NCBI GenBank assembly: GCA_030633145.1
Contig: DAOVTM010000289.1
Location: 1 to 5,484 of the forward strand
Reading direction: 5' to 3'
DNA length: 5,484 nt
DNA from: Desulfobulbaceae bacterium
GTDB lineage: Bacteria > Desulfobacterota > Desulfobulbia > Desulfobulbales > Desulfobulbaceae
Under the pieces are notes generated by a model, which was given only the letters and a program-made list of their open reading frames with translations, did no database searches and was not told the DNA's origin. Position 1 is the first letter of the stretch. Every line of letters starts with the position of its first letter. This document shows, piece by piece, positions 1-5,484 of this stretch. The position numbers and the translations under genes are program-made.

Positions 1-1
1 A

Positions 2-355
2 AGGCCTGAAAAATACGCAGGATCTAATGCACCTGATTATGTGGCATGGTATGCGGCTAACAGTGGAAGCACCACCCATTCTGTTGCCACGAAAAAGGCA
101 AATGGCCTTGGATTGTATGATATGTCCGGTAATGTCTGGGAGTGGGTGTCAGACTGGTATGTTGAAGACTATTATGCTACCAGTCCGTCCCGTAATCCTC
201 AGGGGGAAAAGTCGGCTTCCGACCGCGTGATTCGCGGCGGTAGCTGGCTCAATGATTCGGGGTTCGTACGTTCGGCTTACCGTTACAGGATCACGCCCGG
301 CATTCGCTACTCCTACCTGGGTTTCCGGCTTGCTTTTCCCGAGGGCAGCAGGTAA
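2..355 (+). CDS. FGE-sulfatase/SUMF1-fold protein, C-terminal 117 residues (5' end outside window)
   Basis: The reading frame is open from the window edge (first full codon at position 2) to TAA at 353-355, so the gene is cut at its 5' end; the ATG at 41 is merely internal. Family hallmarks are visible in order: GLGLYDMSGNVWEWVSDWY (fragment residues 36-53), RVIRGGSW (75-82), RSAYR (90-94) and LGFRLAF (106-112). This is the C-terminal half of the formylglycine-generating-enzyme fold (a C-type-lectin-like fold). True FGE enzymes need a cysteine pair in this C-terminal part, and the fragment has no cysteine, so catalytic formylglycine formation is unlikely. Such cysteine-less members often serve as binding or display proteins, as DGR targets, or as partners of kinases and caspase-like proteins; the N-terminal part that would decide is missing. 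Fold assignment is strong; function is not known. It faces the efflux operon convergently and looks unrelated to it. Confidence 0.9.
   Translation, partial: RPEKYAGSNAPDYVAWYAANSGSTTHSVATKKANGLGLYDMSGNVWEWVSDWYVEDYYATSPSRNPQGEKSASDRVIRGGSWLNDSGFVRSAYRYRITPGIRYSYLGFRLAFPEGSR
230..345 (+). other. Candidate DGR variable region (VR) in the FGE-like gene
   Basis: The end of the FGE-like protein has the layout of a DGR variable region: an invariant RGGSW, a stretch of seven free positions (L-N-D-S-G-F-V, 248-268), then RSA-x-R-x, a Pro-Gly, R-x-x-x and the invariant LGFRLA. The residues at x are Y93, Y95, I97, I101, Y103, S104 and Y105 of the fragment. Their codons are tac, tac, atc, att, tac, tcc and tac; ctc and ttc also occur in the first block. 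All end in C or T, as expected if AAY (Asn) codons of a template repeat were mutagenised at their adenines. Invariant scaffold codons lie between them. Seen directly: the pattern and codons. Inferred: retroelement diversification. No template repeat or reverse transcriptase occurs in this window, and ordinary FGE-like proteins share part of the consensus. Confidence 0.42.
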
Positions 356-490
356 CAGGTTCCCCGGAGGGGAGGGGAGCAGGCAAAGGCCGGCCAAGGA
401 GGGACGACGCATGCCAAAGCCTTGCCGGAAGCCGCAGAAAAGTTTTCTTGTCGCCAAAAAAATTCAATACCCTTCATCTCCAAGTTGACA

Positions 491-578
491 CTTTTCGCCC
501 GTAGGAACCCAGTCCTCTGGGCTATTGGCATTACGAATCACGCTGTATCGCCCAGAGGGCTGGGCACCTACGGAAAAG
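491..578. repeat. Long imperfect hairpin with 24-bp core stem
   Basis: The left arm 499-522 pairs with the right arm 550-573: 21 of 24 positions are complementary, with mismatches at 506 and 507 and a possible G-U at 513. The loop is 27 nt (523-549). The inner stem TCCTCTGGGC against GCCCAGAGGG is strong. After a 3-nt bulge (496-498), CTTTT at 491-495 pairs further with AAAAG at 574-578. The left arm overlaps the left outer inverted repeat, so the same sequence can pair locally or with the distant right end. As RNA it would fold stably from either strand; its role is unknown. Confidence 0.7.
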
Positions 579-711
579 TTTAATTTTTCGCAGTAACTCC
601 AAAAATTCTGAAAGTGTCAGATAGCGAAGACTTTGAAGACTTCGACTACTTTTGCCCGAATATGAAGGATGCCCATGCTTGATAACCGGGTATGTATGAG
701 GGCGATGGAAA

Positions 712-903
712 AAAATAACGTATCCTCTTTACAATTTATGGTACTTCGCCTACCGCACTGGTTCCCACGCTCCTGCGTGGGAACCTTAATTGCCGCTCCA
801 GCGGTTGATCAAGACAGACGGAGTCTCGCAGGCTCGCTTACCTGGAGCATGGGTACGAGGTTCTCCAAGATTACCATAAAATTTAAAGAGGATACAAAAT
901 AAC
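712..903. mobile_element. Nested 176-bp MITE with 8-bp target-site duplication
   Basis: The terminal inverted repeats are 720-743 and 872-895, beginning GTATCCTCTTTA, with 22 of 24 positions matching. The perfect direct repeat AAAATAAC lies immediately outside both ends (712-719 and 896-903), as left by transposition with an 8-bp staggered cut. The element is 176 bp, far too short for a transposase, and is palindromic well beyond its ends: with small gaps, similarity continues inward to GCTCC at 769-773 and GGAGC at 844-848. The centre contains a perfect hairpin (760-785). It would need a transposase in trans from a family making 8-bp duplications; I do not recognise which. It sits inside the larger inverted-repeat element and so arrived later. 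Confidence 0.72.
760..785. repeat. Perfect 11-bp hairpin, GGTTCCCACGC stem
   Basis: GGTTCCCACGC (760-770) pairs exactly with GCGTGGGAACC (775-785) around a TCCT loop. Hairpins of the GTTCCCACGC type recur in intergenic DNA of many bacteria, from general recollection and not checked here. Related cores lie nearby: CCGCTCCAGCGG at 793-804, and a degenerate inverted form, TGGAGCATGGGTACGAGG at 843-860. There is no T-tract after it, so it is more likely a repeat-family module than a terminator. Confidence 0.75.
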
Positions 904-929
904 TATCCAATTAAACATGAAATAGTTAT
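899..929. repeat. AT-rich 8-bp hairpin
   Basis: ATAACTAT (899-906) pairs perfectly with ATAGTTAT (922-929) around a 15-nt loop. The left arm overlaps the right target duplication of the nested MITE. It may be a remnant of the host element or chance pairing in AT-rich DNA; no function is assigned. Confidence 0.4.
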
Positions 930-1010
930 ATCGTAGGTTGGTCTGGACTCCTACTGGCGAAAAGTGTCAACTGGGAGATGGAGGATGCCCATAATACAAT
1001 CATCCCCATG

Positions 1011-4000
1011 TTATTTCTTCTTCCCCCAACCAGCCACCCTGTCACTCATCCCCTCAATAACCAGAAAAAACAACGGTACAAAAAGCACTGCCAACAGGGT
1101 TGCGGTAATCATGCCGCCAAACACAGCGGTTCCCAGGGCCTGACGACTGGCACCACCGGCACCCGAGGCAATGACCAGGGGAAAAACACCGAGGATAAAG
1201 GCGAAGGAGGTCATCAGGATGGGCCGGAAGCGTAGTCGGGCTGCGTCCATGGCTGCGTCAAAGAGGGAGAGACCTTTTTTCTGACGTGCCTCCACTGCGA
1301 ACTCGACAATGAGGATGGCATTTTTACAGGCCAGGGCAATGAGAAGGACAATACCGATCTGAGTATAGACGTTGTTGTCCATGCCCCGTATCATCAGGGC
1401 GGTTACCGTCCCTATCAGGGCCAGGGGAACCGCCAGGATGACCGCCATGGAGGTCGTCCAGCTCTCATATTGGGCGCAGAGAACCAGATAGACCAGGATC
1501 ACGCACAGGGCAAAGATTGGGCCGGGGTTACCGGCGGTTTTTTCTTGAAAGGACATCCCTGTCCATTCTGTGCCGATGGAGTCTGGCAACACCCTGGCAG
1601 CAGTCTCTTCCATGGCGTTCATGGCCTGACCGGAACTGAAGCCGGGCGCATTGGAACCGGTAACAGTGGCCGTGGGGTACATATTATAGCGGGTAATGAC
1701 CTCGGGCCCGAAATCCTCCCGCACCGATACCAGGGTGGCCAGGGGAACCATCTTGCCTTCCATAGTACGAACCTGCAAGCGTTCAATGCTGTCAACCTCT
1801 GCCCGGGCATCCGCCTCTGCCTGGATATTTACCTGAAAAGTGCGATTATACTTGTTAAAATCATTCACATAGGATGACCCTAAAAAGGCCTGCATTGCGC
1901 TGAATATCTCAGCAAGGTTAATGTTCATGGTCTTTGCCTTGACCCTGTCGATATCAGCAAAATACTGCGGTACATTGGCGCGAAAGGTGGTATAAGCCGA
2001 GGCAATGGCCGCATTCTCCATGCCTGCATGAGCTGCGGTATTTGCCGCCTCCTGCAGATTTGCAAGGCCAATCCCGGCCCGGTCTTCCACCTGGAGCTGA
2101 AAACCGCCCGCATTGCCGATCCCGGAAATGGGCGGGGGCGGAAACTGCATGATAACCGCCTCCTGAATCCCTTGCCCAGCCCTTCTCATCTGGCCGAGGA
2201 TGTTTTTCAGATCATGCCCATCGGGAATCCGTTCCGCAAATTCATCAAACACCACCCACAGAGCAGCTCCATTGGACATGCCTGCCCCATCCAGCAGGGA
2301 GAAACCAGTGACCGAGATCACATCACTGACCCCTTTCATTTTTTTCAGAGCCTGAGTGAGTCTATCCACCACCTCCTGGGTACGCTGTAGAGAAGCCGCA
2401 TCCGGTAGCTGCACCGCATACATGGCATAGCCCTGATCTTCGGTGGGGATAAAGCCGGTGGGCAGGGAGGAAAAACCAGTCCAGGCCGCAACTGAGATCC
2501 CGGCAAAGAGCAGCATCATAATCAACGAGCGGCGCAGCATAAGTCCAACCACAGCCTCATAGCCGTTGCGAGTTTTATCAAACCCGGCATCAAACCAGCG
2601 GAAAAAGACCATTTTTTTCTCCGGAGTCGGACGCAGGATCAGGGCGCAGAGGGCCGGACTCATAGTCAGGGCGTTAATGGCTGAGAACAGGGTAGAGGCG
2701 GCAATGGTCAGGGCAAACTGACGGTACAACTCGCCGGTGATTCCCCCGAGAAAGGCGGTTGGCACAAAGACCGCCAGCAACACCAGAGAGGTGGCGATAA
2801 TGGGTCCGGATACCTCATCCATGGCTGCCAGCGCCCCTTCTTTGGCGGTCATGCCGTGTTCGTCAATATTGCGCATGGTGTTTTCCACCACCACAATGGC
2901 ATCATCCACCACAATACCAATGGCAAGGACAATGCCGAACAGGGTGATCATGTTGATGGAAAAGCCGATCAGCCCCATGGCCGCAAAGGTTCCGATCAAG
3001 GAGACTGGAATAGTTACCAGCGGGATCAGGGTGGCTCTCCAGTCCTGGAGAAAGACAAAGATGACAAGCAGAACCAGGCCAATGGCGATCCAGAGGGTTT
3101 CTTCTACCTCGGCAATGGCCTCCTCCACAAAGATGGTGGTGTTAAAGGGGATCGAGTATTCCAGATCCGGGGGAAATGATTTTTTCAGCTCCTCCATCTT
3201 TGTCTTGATGTTTTTGGCCAGCTCAATGGCATTGGCACCGGGCAGCTGGTAAATCATCATCATGGCCGAATCCTGGCCGTTGAGTTCGGTGTTAAAGCCG
3301 TACTCCTTGGAACCCATTTCCACCCGGGCAATATCCTTGATGCGAGTTATTCTTGCTCCTTTCTGTTTGACTATAATTTCAGCAAATTGTGTTGGGTCAC
3401 TCAACCTGCCCAGGGTATTGACCGTATATTGAAATGCCTGGTGGTTCGGAGCCGGGGGCGCACCGATTCTTCCAGCGGCAACCTGGACATTCTGCTCTCT
3501 GAGGGTGTCCATCACGTCGCCCACCGTCAACTGTCTGGCCGTGAGCAGATCCGGATCGAGCCAGAGGCGCATGGAGTAATCGCCGGCCCCATAGGCGGAT
3601 GCGTCGCCAACCCCGTCAATGCGGGAGATTTCATCCTTGAGGCGGAGGGTCATGTAATTGCTGAGATAATACTTGTCAAAAGTCTTGTTGGGAGAGGTAA
3701 GGTTGATCATCAAGACAATGGAATTGGAGCGTTTCTTGGTGGTCACTCCTATCTTTTTGACCTCCTCGGGCAGGGAGGCCATGGCAATGGCGACCCTGTT
3801 TTGCACCAGTACTGCTGCCATGTCGGCATCAACTTCGTTTTCAAAGGAAATCGTCAGGCTGTAGGAACCAGAATTGGTACAGGTGGAGGACATGTAGATC
3901 ATCCCCTCAACCCCGTTGACCTGCTGCTCAATGGGGGACGCCACGGTGTCGGCAATGATCTGGGCGTTGGCTCCAGGGTAGGCGGTTGTGACCTGCACCG

Positions 4001-4124
4001 TGGGCGGAGCCAGCTCAGGGTACTGGGCAATGGGCAGTCCCTTGAGGGTGATTACACCTGCCAGGACTATGATGATGGAGATTACTGCGGCAAAGATGGG
4101 GCGATTGATGAAAAAACGGCTCAT
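1011..4124 (-). CDS. AcrB/MexB-type (HAE1) RND multidrug efflux permease, complete
   Basis: This 1037-residue protein is the inner-membrane, proton-driven pump subunit of a tripartite exporter. The length and full-length pattern match the HAE1 family: MSRFFINRPIFA at the N-terminus with TM1 (about 10-28); LPIAQYPELAPPTVQV (30-45); a porter domain; TM2-TM6 (about 340-500) with VVDDAIVVVEN (405-415); LPTGFIPTEDQG (554-565) opening the second periplasmic loop; and TM8-TM12 (about 868-1025) with ACKNAILIVEFA (932-943) and RFRPILMTS (965-973). D407, D408 and K934 correspond to the AcrB proton relay D407, D408 and K940; R967 matches the conserved TM11 arginine. This argues for drug, bile-salt or solvent-type export rather than the metal (CusA) class. 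By eye, several phenylalanines of the AcrB distal pocket are replaced (Y178, I136, L610). It overlaps the adaptor stop by 4 bp (ATGA) with a good Shine-Dalgarno. Family certain; substrate unknown. Confidence 0.97.
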   Translation of the reverse strand: MSRFFINRPIFAAVISIIIVLAGVITLKGLPIAQYPELAPPTVQVTTAYPGANAQIIADTVASPIEQQVNGVEGMIYMSSTCTNSGSYSLTISFENEVDADMAAVLVQNRVAIAMASLPEEVKKIGVTTKKRSNSIVLMINLTSPNKTFDKYYLSNYMTLRLKDEISRIDGVGDASAYGAGDYSMRLWLDPDLLTARQLTVGDVMDTLREQNVQVAAGRIGAPPAPNHQAFQYTVNTLGRLSDPTQFAEIIVKQKGARITRIKDIARVEMGSKEYGFNTELNGQDSAMMMIYQLPGANAIELAKNIKTKMEELKKSFPPDLEYSIPFNTTIFVEEAIAEVEETLWIAIGLVLLVIFVFLQDWRATLIPLVTIPVSLIGTFAAMGLIGFSINMITLFGIVLAIGIVVDDAIVVVENTMRNIDEHGMTAKEGALAAMDEVSGPIIATSLVLLAVFVPTAFLGGITGELYRQFALTIAASTLFSAINALTMSPALCALILRPTPEKKMVFFRWFDAGFDKTRNGYEAVVGLMLRRSLIMMLLFAGISVAAWTGFSSLPTGFIPTEDQGYAMYAVQLPDAASLQRTQEVVDRLTQALKKMKGVSDVISVTGFSLLDGAGMSNGAALWVVFDEFAERIPDGHDLKNILGQMRRAGQGIQEAVIMQFPPPPISGIGNAGGFQLQVEDRAGIGLANLQEAANTAAHAGMENAAIASAYTTFRANVPQYFADIDRVKAKTMNINLAEIFSAMQAFLGSSYVNDFNKYNRTFQVNIQAEADARAEVDSIERLQVRTMEGKMVPLATLVSVREDFGPEVITRYNMYPTATVTGSNAPGFSSGQAMNAMEETAARVLPDSIGTEWTGMSFQEKTAGNPGPIFALCVILVYLVLCAQYESWTTSMAVILAVPLALIGTVTALMIRGMDNNVYTQIGIVLLIALACKNAILIVEFAVEARQKKGLSLFDAAMDAARLRFRPILMTSFAFILGVFPLVIASGAGGASRQALGTAVFGGMITATLLAVLFVPLFFLVIEGMSDRVAGWGKKK

Positions 4125-5338
4125 TTGGACTCCTCAGCCGGTTTTTCCGGAGCCGGGATCGATTTTTTGGTTGATGCTTCGGCTGATGCTTCGGTTGATA
4201 GTTTAGCAGCTACGGGGTCAACAACAGAACCGGGTCTGGCCCGCTGGATCCCCTTGACAATGACCCGGTCATCGGCGGTAATCCCCTTGGTGATGACCCG
4301 TAATCCATCTATTACTGCCCCGATCTCAACGGGTTTATATTCCACAATATTTTTTTTGTTGACACACAACAGATAGCGACCCCGCTGATCCACCCCCAGT
4401 GCCTCGTCCGGTACCAGCAGGCCGTTCCTGACCTCCTGGTAGGGGATGCGAATCCTGGCAAACAGTCCCGGCAGGATAAAGAGATCCTTGTTGTCAAATA
4501 TGGCCCGGGCCTCGATGGTGCCGGTGGAGGTGTCCACCGTATTATCTAAATAGTCGATATGACCTTCATGGGGATATCCGGTGTCTCCTTCCAGGGCGAG
4601 AAAGACAGGGATATTTTTATCCCGAAATTTCTTTTTTTGTTTCTCCCTGTTATGTCTTTTGAAGAGCAGCAGGGATCGTTCATCGATATAAAAATAGACA
4701 TGGATGGGTGCATAGTTGACCATGGTAGCCAGCAGGGTTTTGTCACCACCTGAGCCGACCAGATTGCCCGCATCGACCAGGTTTCTGCTGATACGTCCGT
4801 TGATGGGGGCCACTATTTCGGTGTAGGAGAGTTCCAGCCAGGCATTGACCAGAACCGCCTCTGCCCCTTCCAGGGCTGCCTTGGCCTCCTCGGCCTGGGC
4901 CTTGGCCTCAAGGACATTGAGTTCGCTTACAGCCCGTTGTTTATAGGCACTTTCCTTGCGTTTCATGGCTGCCTTTGCCAGGTTCAGTTTTGCCTGGCTG
5001 CTGGCGACACTGGCCTCAGCCTGGGATACCTGGGCTGCAAACGATCTGCGATCTATGGTAAAGAGGAGGTCTTCTTTATTAACCATGCTGCCGGGGGTGA
5101 AGGAGATAGATTCGAGAAACCCCTCGACCCTGGCTCGAATTTCAATGGATTTTCTGGCCTGGGTGTAGCCGGTGAAATAGGTGTAGTTGGTGATGTCCTG
5201 GACAGTGGGTTGGGCTACTGTTACCTGGGGAGGAGGGGGTTTGGGGGTGGTTTTTTCTTCCTTGCTGCAGCCGGTGGTGAGGAGGGTGGCAAGGAGTAAT
5301 AGAACTGTGAATAGGTGTTTATTGGTTGTTTTGTTCAT
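4121..5338 (-). CDS. RND efflux periplasmic adaptor (membrane fusion protein, AcrA/MexA type), lipoprotein
   Basis: This 405-residue protein joins the permease to the outer-membrane channel. The N-terminus is a lipoprotein signal: MNKTTNKH, a hydrophobic stretch (9-22) and LLTTGC with Cys24 as the likely lipidation site; the residue at -3 is Thr rather than the usual Leu. A proline-rich linker follows (32-37). Next come the first lipoyl half-motif (RARVEGFLESISFTPGSMV, 68-86), a coiled-coil alpha-hairpin rich in Ala, Lys and Glu (about 98-168), the second lipoyl half (ELSYTEIVAPINGRISRN, 169-186), the beta-barrel (about 205-300) and the membrane-proximal part (LLVPDEALGVD, 307-317). The start is fixed by an in-frame TAA four codons upstream (5351-5353), though no clear Shine-Dalgarno precedes it. 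The C-terminal tail (about 380-405) is low-complexity (Ala, Glu, Ser, Lys, Pro) and partly built from a short DNA repeat. It lies 66 nt after the outer-membrane factor gene and overlaps the permease by 4 bp. Confidence 0.95.
   Translation of the reverse strand: MNKTTNKHLFTVLLLLATLLTTGCSKEEKTTPKPPPPQVTVAQPTVQDITNYTYFTGYTQARKSIEIRARVEGFLESISFTPGSMVNKEDLLFTIDRRSFAAQVSQAEASVASSQAKLNLAKAAMKRKESAYKQRAVSELNVLEAKAQAEEAKAALEGAEAVLVNAWLELSYTEIVAPINGRISRNLVDAGNLVGSGGDKTLLATMVNYAPIHVYFYIDERSLLLFKRHNREKQKKKFRDKNIPVFLALEGDTGYPHEGHIDYLDNTVDTSTGTIEARAIFDNKDLFILPGLFARIRIPYQEVRNGLLVPDEALGVDQRGRYLLCVNKKNIVEYKPVEIGAVIDGLRVITKGITADDRVIVKGIQRARPGSVVDPVAAKLSTEASAEASTKKSIPAPEKPAEESK
4129..4135 (-). promoter_or_regulatory. 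Ribosome-binding site of the RND permease
   Basis: On the minus strand GAGGAGT (4135 down to 4129) lies 4-5 nt before the ATG at 4124-4122, inside the last codons of the adaptor gene. It supports the chosen start and, with the ATGA overlap, coupled translation of adaptor and permease. Confidence 0.8.
4169..4200. repeat. 12-bp tandem repeat in the adaptor C-terminal tail
   Basis: The unit GGYTGATGCTTC occurs at 4169-4180 and 4181-4192, with a partial third unit (GGTTGATA) from 4193. In the adaptor frame it encodes the alternating Ser/Thr-Glu-Ala-Ser tail. In-frame units could change tail length without disturbing the reading frame. Confidence 0.7.
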
Positions 5339-5404
5339 GTTTCTGAATGGTTAAGAGTTGATGTTCTTTGATTCTCTCTTGTTTCCAGTGTCTGTGTCTA
5401 CTCT
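5339..5404 (-). other. 66-nt intergenic gap within the efflux operon
   Basis: Reading leftward, the gap starts with a purine-rich run built on AGAG/GTAG units that continues from the last codons of the upstream gene (about 5420 down to 5395), followed by AT-rich sequence to the adaptor start. I see no terminator hairpin and no convincing sigma-70 promoter, so co-transcription with the outer-membrane factor is the simplest reading. Confidence 0.5.
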
Positions 5405-5484
5405 CTACTCTTTACTCTGTTTTTCGTTCTCCACTGGCGTTGTCCAGCCGCCGGCAAGAGATTTATAGAGACTGACAAGCTGGA
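5405..5484 (-). CDS. Outer-membrane factor (TolC/OprM/NodT-type efflux channel), C-terminal end only
   Basis: On the minus strand the frame with full codons from 5482 down to TAG at 5407-5405 reads QLVSLYKSLAGGW followed by TTPVENEKQSKE. The motif Q-L-V-x-L-Y-K-x-L-x-G-G-W is the usual C-terminal signature of NodT-family outer-membrane efflux lipoproteins (OprM/CusC class). Only 26 residues are visible; the rest lies to the right of the window. Its position directly ahead of the adaptor and permease gives the operon order channel, adaptor, pump. The short polar tail after GGW is non-conserved. Confidence comes from the motif plus context rather than length. Confidence 0.85.
   Translation of the reverse strand, partial: QLVSLYKSLAGGWTTPVENEKQSKE

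Larger units (their letters stand above)
471..984. mobile_element. Composite MITE-like element bounded by ~45-bp inverted repeats
   Basis: Positions 471-515 and 940-984 are inverted copies. Pairing base by base gives 39 matches of 45, with mismatches at 474, 482, 500, 507, 508 and 513. The best block is AGTTGACACTTTTCGCC (483-499) against GGCGAAAAGTGTCAACT (956-972). The enclosed 514 bp code for no transposase but contain a long hairpin and a second, nested palindromic element. Non-coding DNA bounded by long inverted repeats is the structure of a miniature inverted-repeat transposable element. I could not find a clean target duplication next to 471 and 984, so the exact ends and the mobility are inferred; an old, decayed insertion or a repeat-rich spacer remains possible. 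Confidence 0.5.
610..992. repeat. Two direct copies of a GTGTCA...GGATGCCCAT module
   Basis: The block AAAGTGTCA at 611-619 recurs at 961-969, and ATGAAGGATGCCCAT at 662-676 recurs at 978-992 with one change (14 of 15). The blocks keep their order and orientation, but 42 nt separate them in the first copy and 8 nt in the second. The second copy forms the right boundary of the outer inverted repeat. The first could therefore be an internal, interrupted copy of an element end, suggesting that an earlier insertion or duplication built this island. Between the blocks of the first copy is a short tandem repeat, GAAGACTT at 626-633 and 635-642. Confidence 0.5.
356..1010. other. Gene-free repeat island between convergent genes
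   Basis: This 655-bp stretch between the FGE-like stop and the permease stop holds no credible gene. Its short open frames lack ribosome-binding sites and family motifs and run through the inverted repeats. It begins with a GC-rich purine-biased patch (362-410), including CCCCGGAGGGG at 362-372 and GGCCGGCC at 388-395. A nested set of inverted repeats follows (471-984), listed separately. I see no clear intrinsic terminator for either flanking gene. The nearest candidate is the strong hairpin at 499-573, with a T-rich patch (580-588) a few bases after its right arm, which could stop transcription arriving from the FGE-like gene. Confidence 0.75.

Noticed and set aside
2..355. Catalytically active formylglycine-generating enzyme
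   Set aside because: The visible C-terminal fragment contains no cysteine, whereas the enzymes require a cysteine pair in this region.
252..488. 78-residue open frame overlapping the end of the FGE-like gene and running into the spacer
   Set aside because: It is an alternate frame of a well-supported gene, has no Shine-Dalgarno, and its second half is an arginine/glycine-rich translation of the GC-rich patch with no family motif.
481..515. TTGACA at 485-490 (and its mirror image on the minus strand at 970-965) as a promoter -35 box
   Set aside because: No TATAAT-like box lies 16-18 nt downstream on either side, and the sequence is explained as part of the inverted repeat.
483..575. Integron attC-like recombination site, because of the imperfect palindrome and GTTGAC
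   Set aside because: The consensus 7-bp core sites at both ends (GTTRRRY and RYYYAAC) are not correctly placed, and there is no cassette array or integrase.
669..902. 77-residue open frame
   Set aside because: It runs straight through the inverted repeats and hairpin of the MITE, ends at the MITE edge, lacks a ribosome-binding site and matches no family I recognise.
471..984. CRISPR array
   Set aside because: The repeats are inverted and irregularly spaced, not regular direct repeats with unique spacers, and no cas gene is present.
356..1010. DGR template repeat, avd gene or reverse transcriptase just downstream of the candidate variable region
   Set aside because: No second copy of the 230-345 sequence and no reading frame of suitable length or motif occurs here. 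Any such parts must lie outside the window.
3387..4376. 329-residue plus-strand open frame
   Set aside because: It lies antisense to the permease start and adaptor end, both of which have unambiguous family motifs. Its Gly/His/Asp-rich composition is what reverse-complement coding sequence gives.

Overview
The window is typical Gram-negative chromosome. On the minus strand it carries most of a tripartite drug-efflux operon, read right to left: an outer-membrane factor (only its C-terminus is present), a lipoprotein periplasmic adaptor, and an AcrB-type RND permease. The outer-membrane/periplasm/inner-membrane architecture and the lipobox require a diderm host. Moderate GC, repeat-rich intergenic DNA and an FGE-like protein are compatible with a sulfate-reducer-type Desulfobacterota (deltaproteobacterial) genome, but this assignment is a weak guess because the window holds no marker gene.

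Layout. Positions 2-355 (+) hold the last 117 codons of a formylglycine-generating-enzyme/sulfatase-modifying-factor (SUMF1) fold protein whose start lies to the left. It has no cysteine. Its last ~40 residues look like the variable region of a diversity-generating retroelement (DGR) target. Positions 356-1010 contain no convincing gene. They form a repeat island between two convergent transcription units, made of: a GC-rich patch after the FGE stop; an outer pair of ~45-bp inverted repeats (471-515 and 940-984); a long hairpin (491-578); and, nested inside, a 176-bp MITE-like palindrome (720-895) with a perfect 8-bp target duplication AAAATAAC. Positions 1011-4124 (-) are the RND permease, 4121-5338 (-) the adaptor, and 5405-5482 (-) the end of the outer-membrane factor.

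How the genes work together. The permease should be a proton-driven antiporter; the Asp-Asp/Lys relay is intact at residues 407, 408 and 934. The lipid-anchored adaptor would couple it to the outer-membrane channel. The adaptor stop and permease start overlap as ATGA with a good Shine-Dalgarno sequence, implying translational coupling. The FGE-like gene has no visible functional link to the pump.

The efflux genes are ordinary family members. The less ordinary material is at the left: the DGR-like variable C-terminus and the nested non-autonomous elements. No reverse transcriptase, template repeat or transposase is present in the window.
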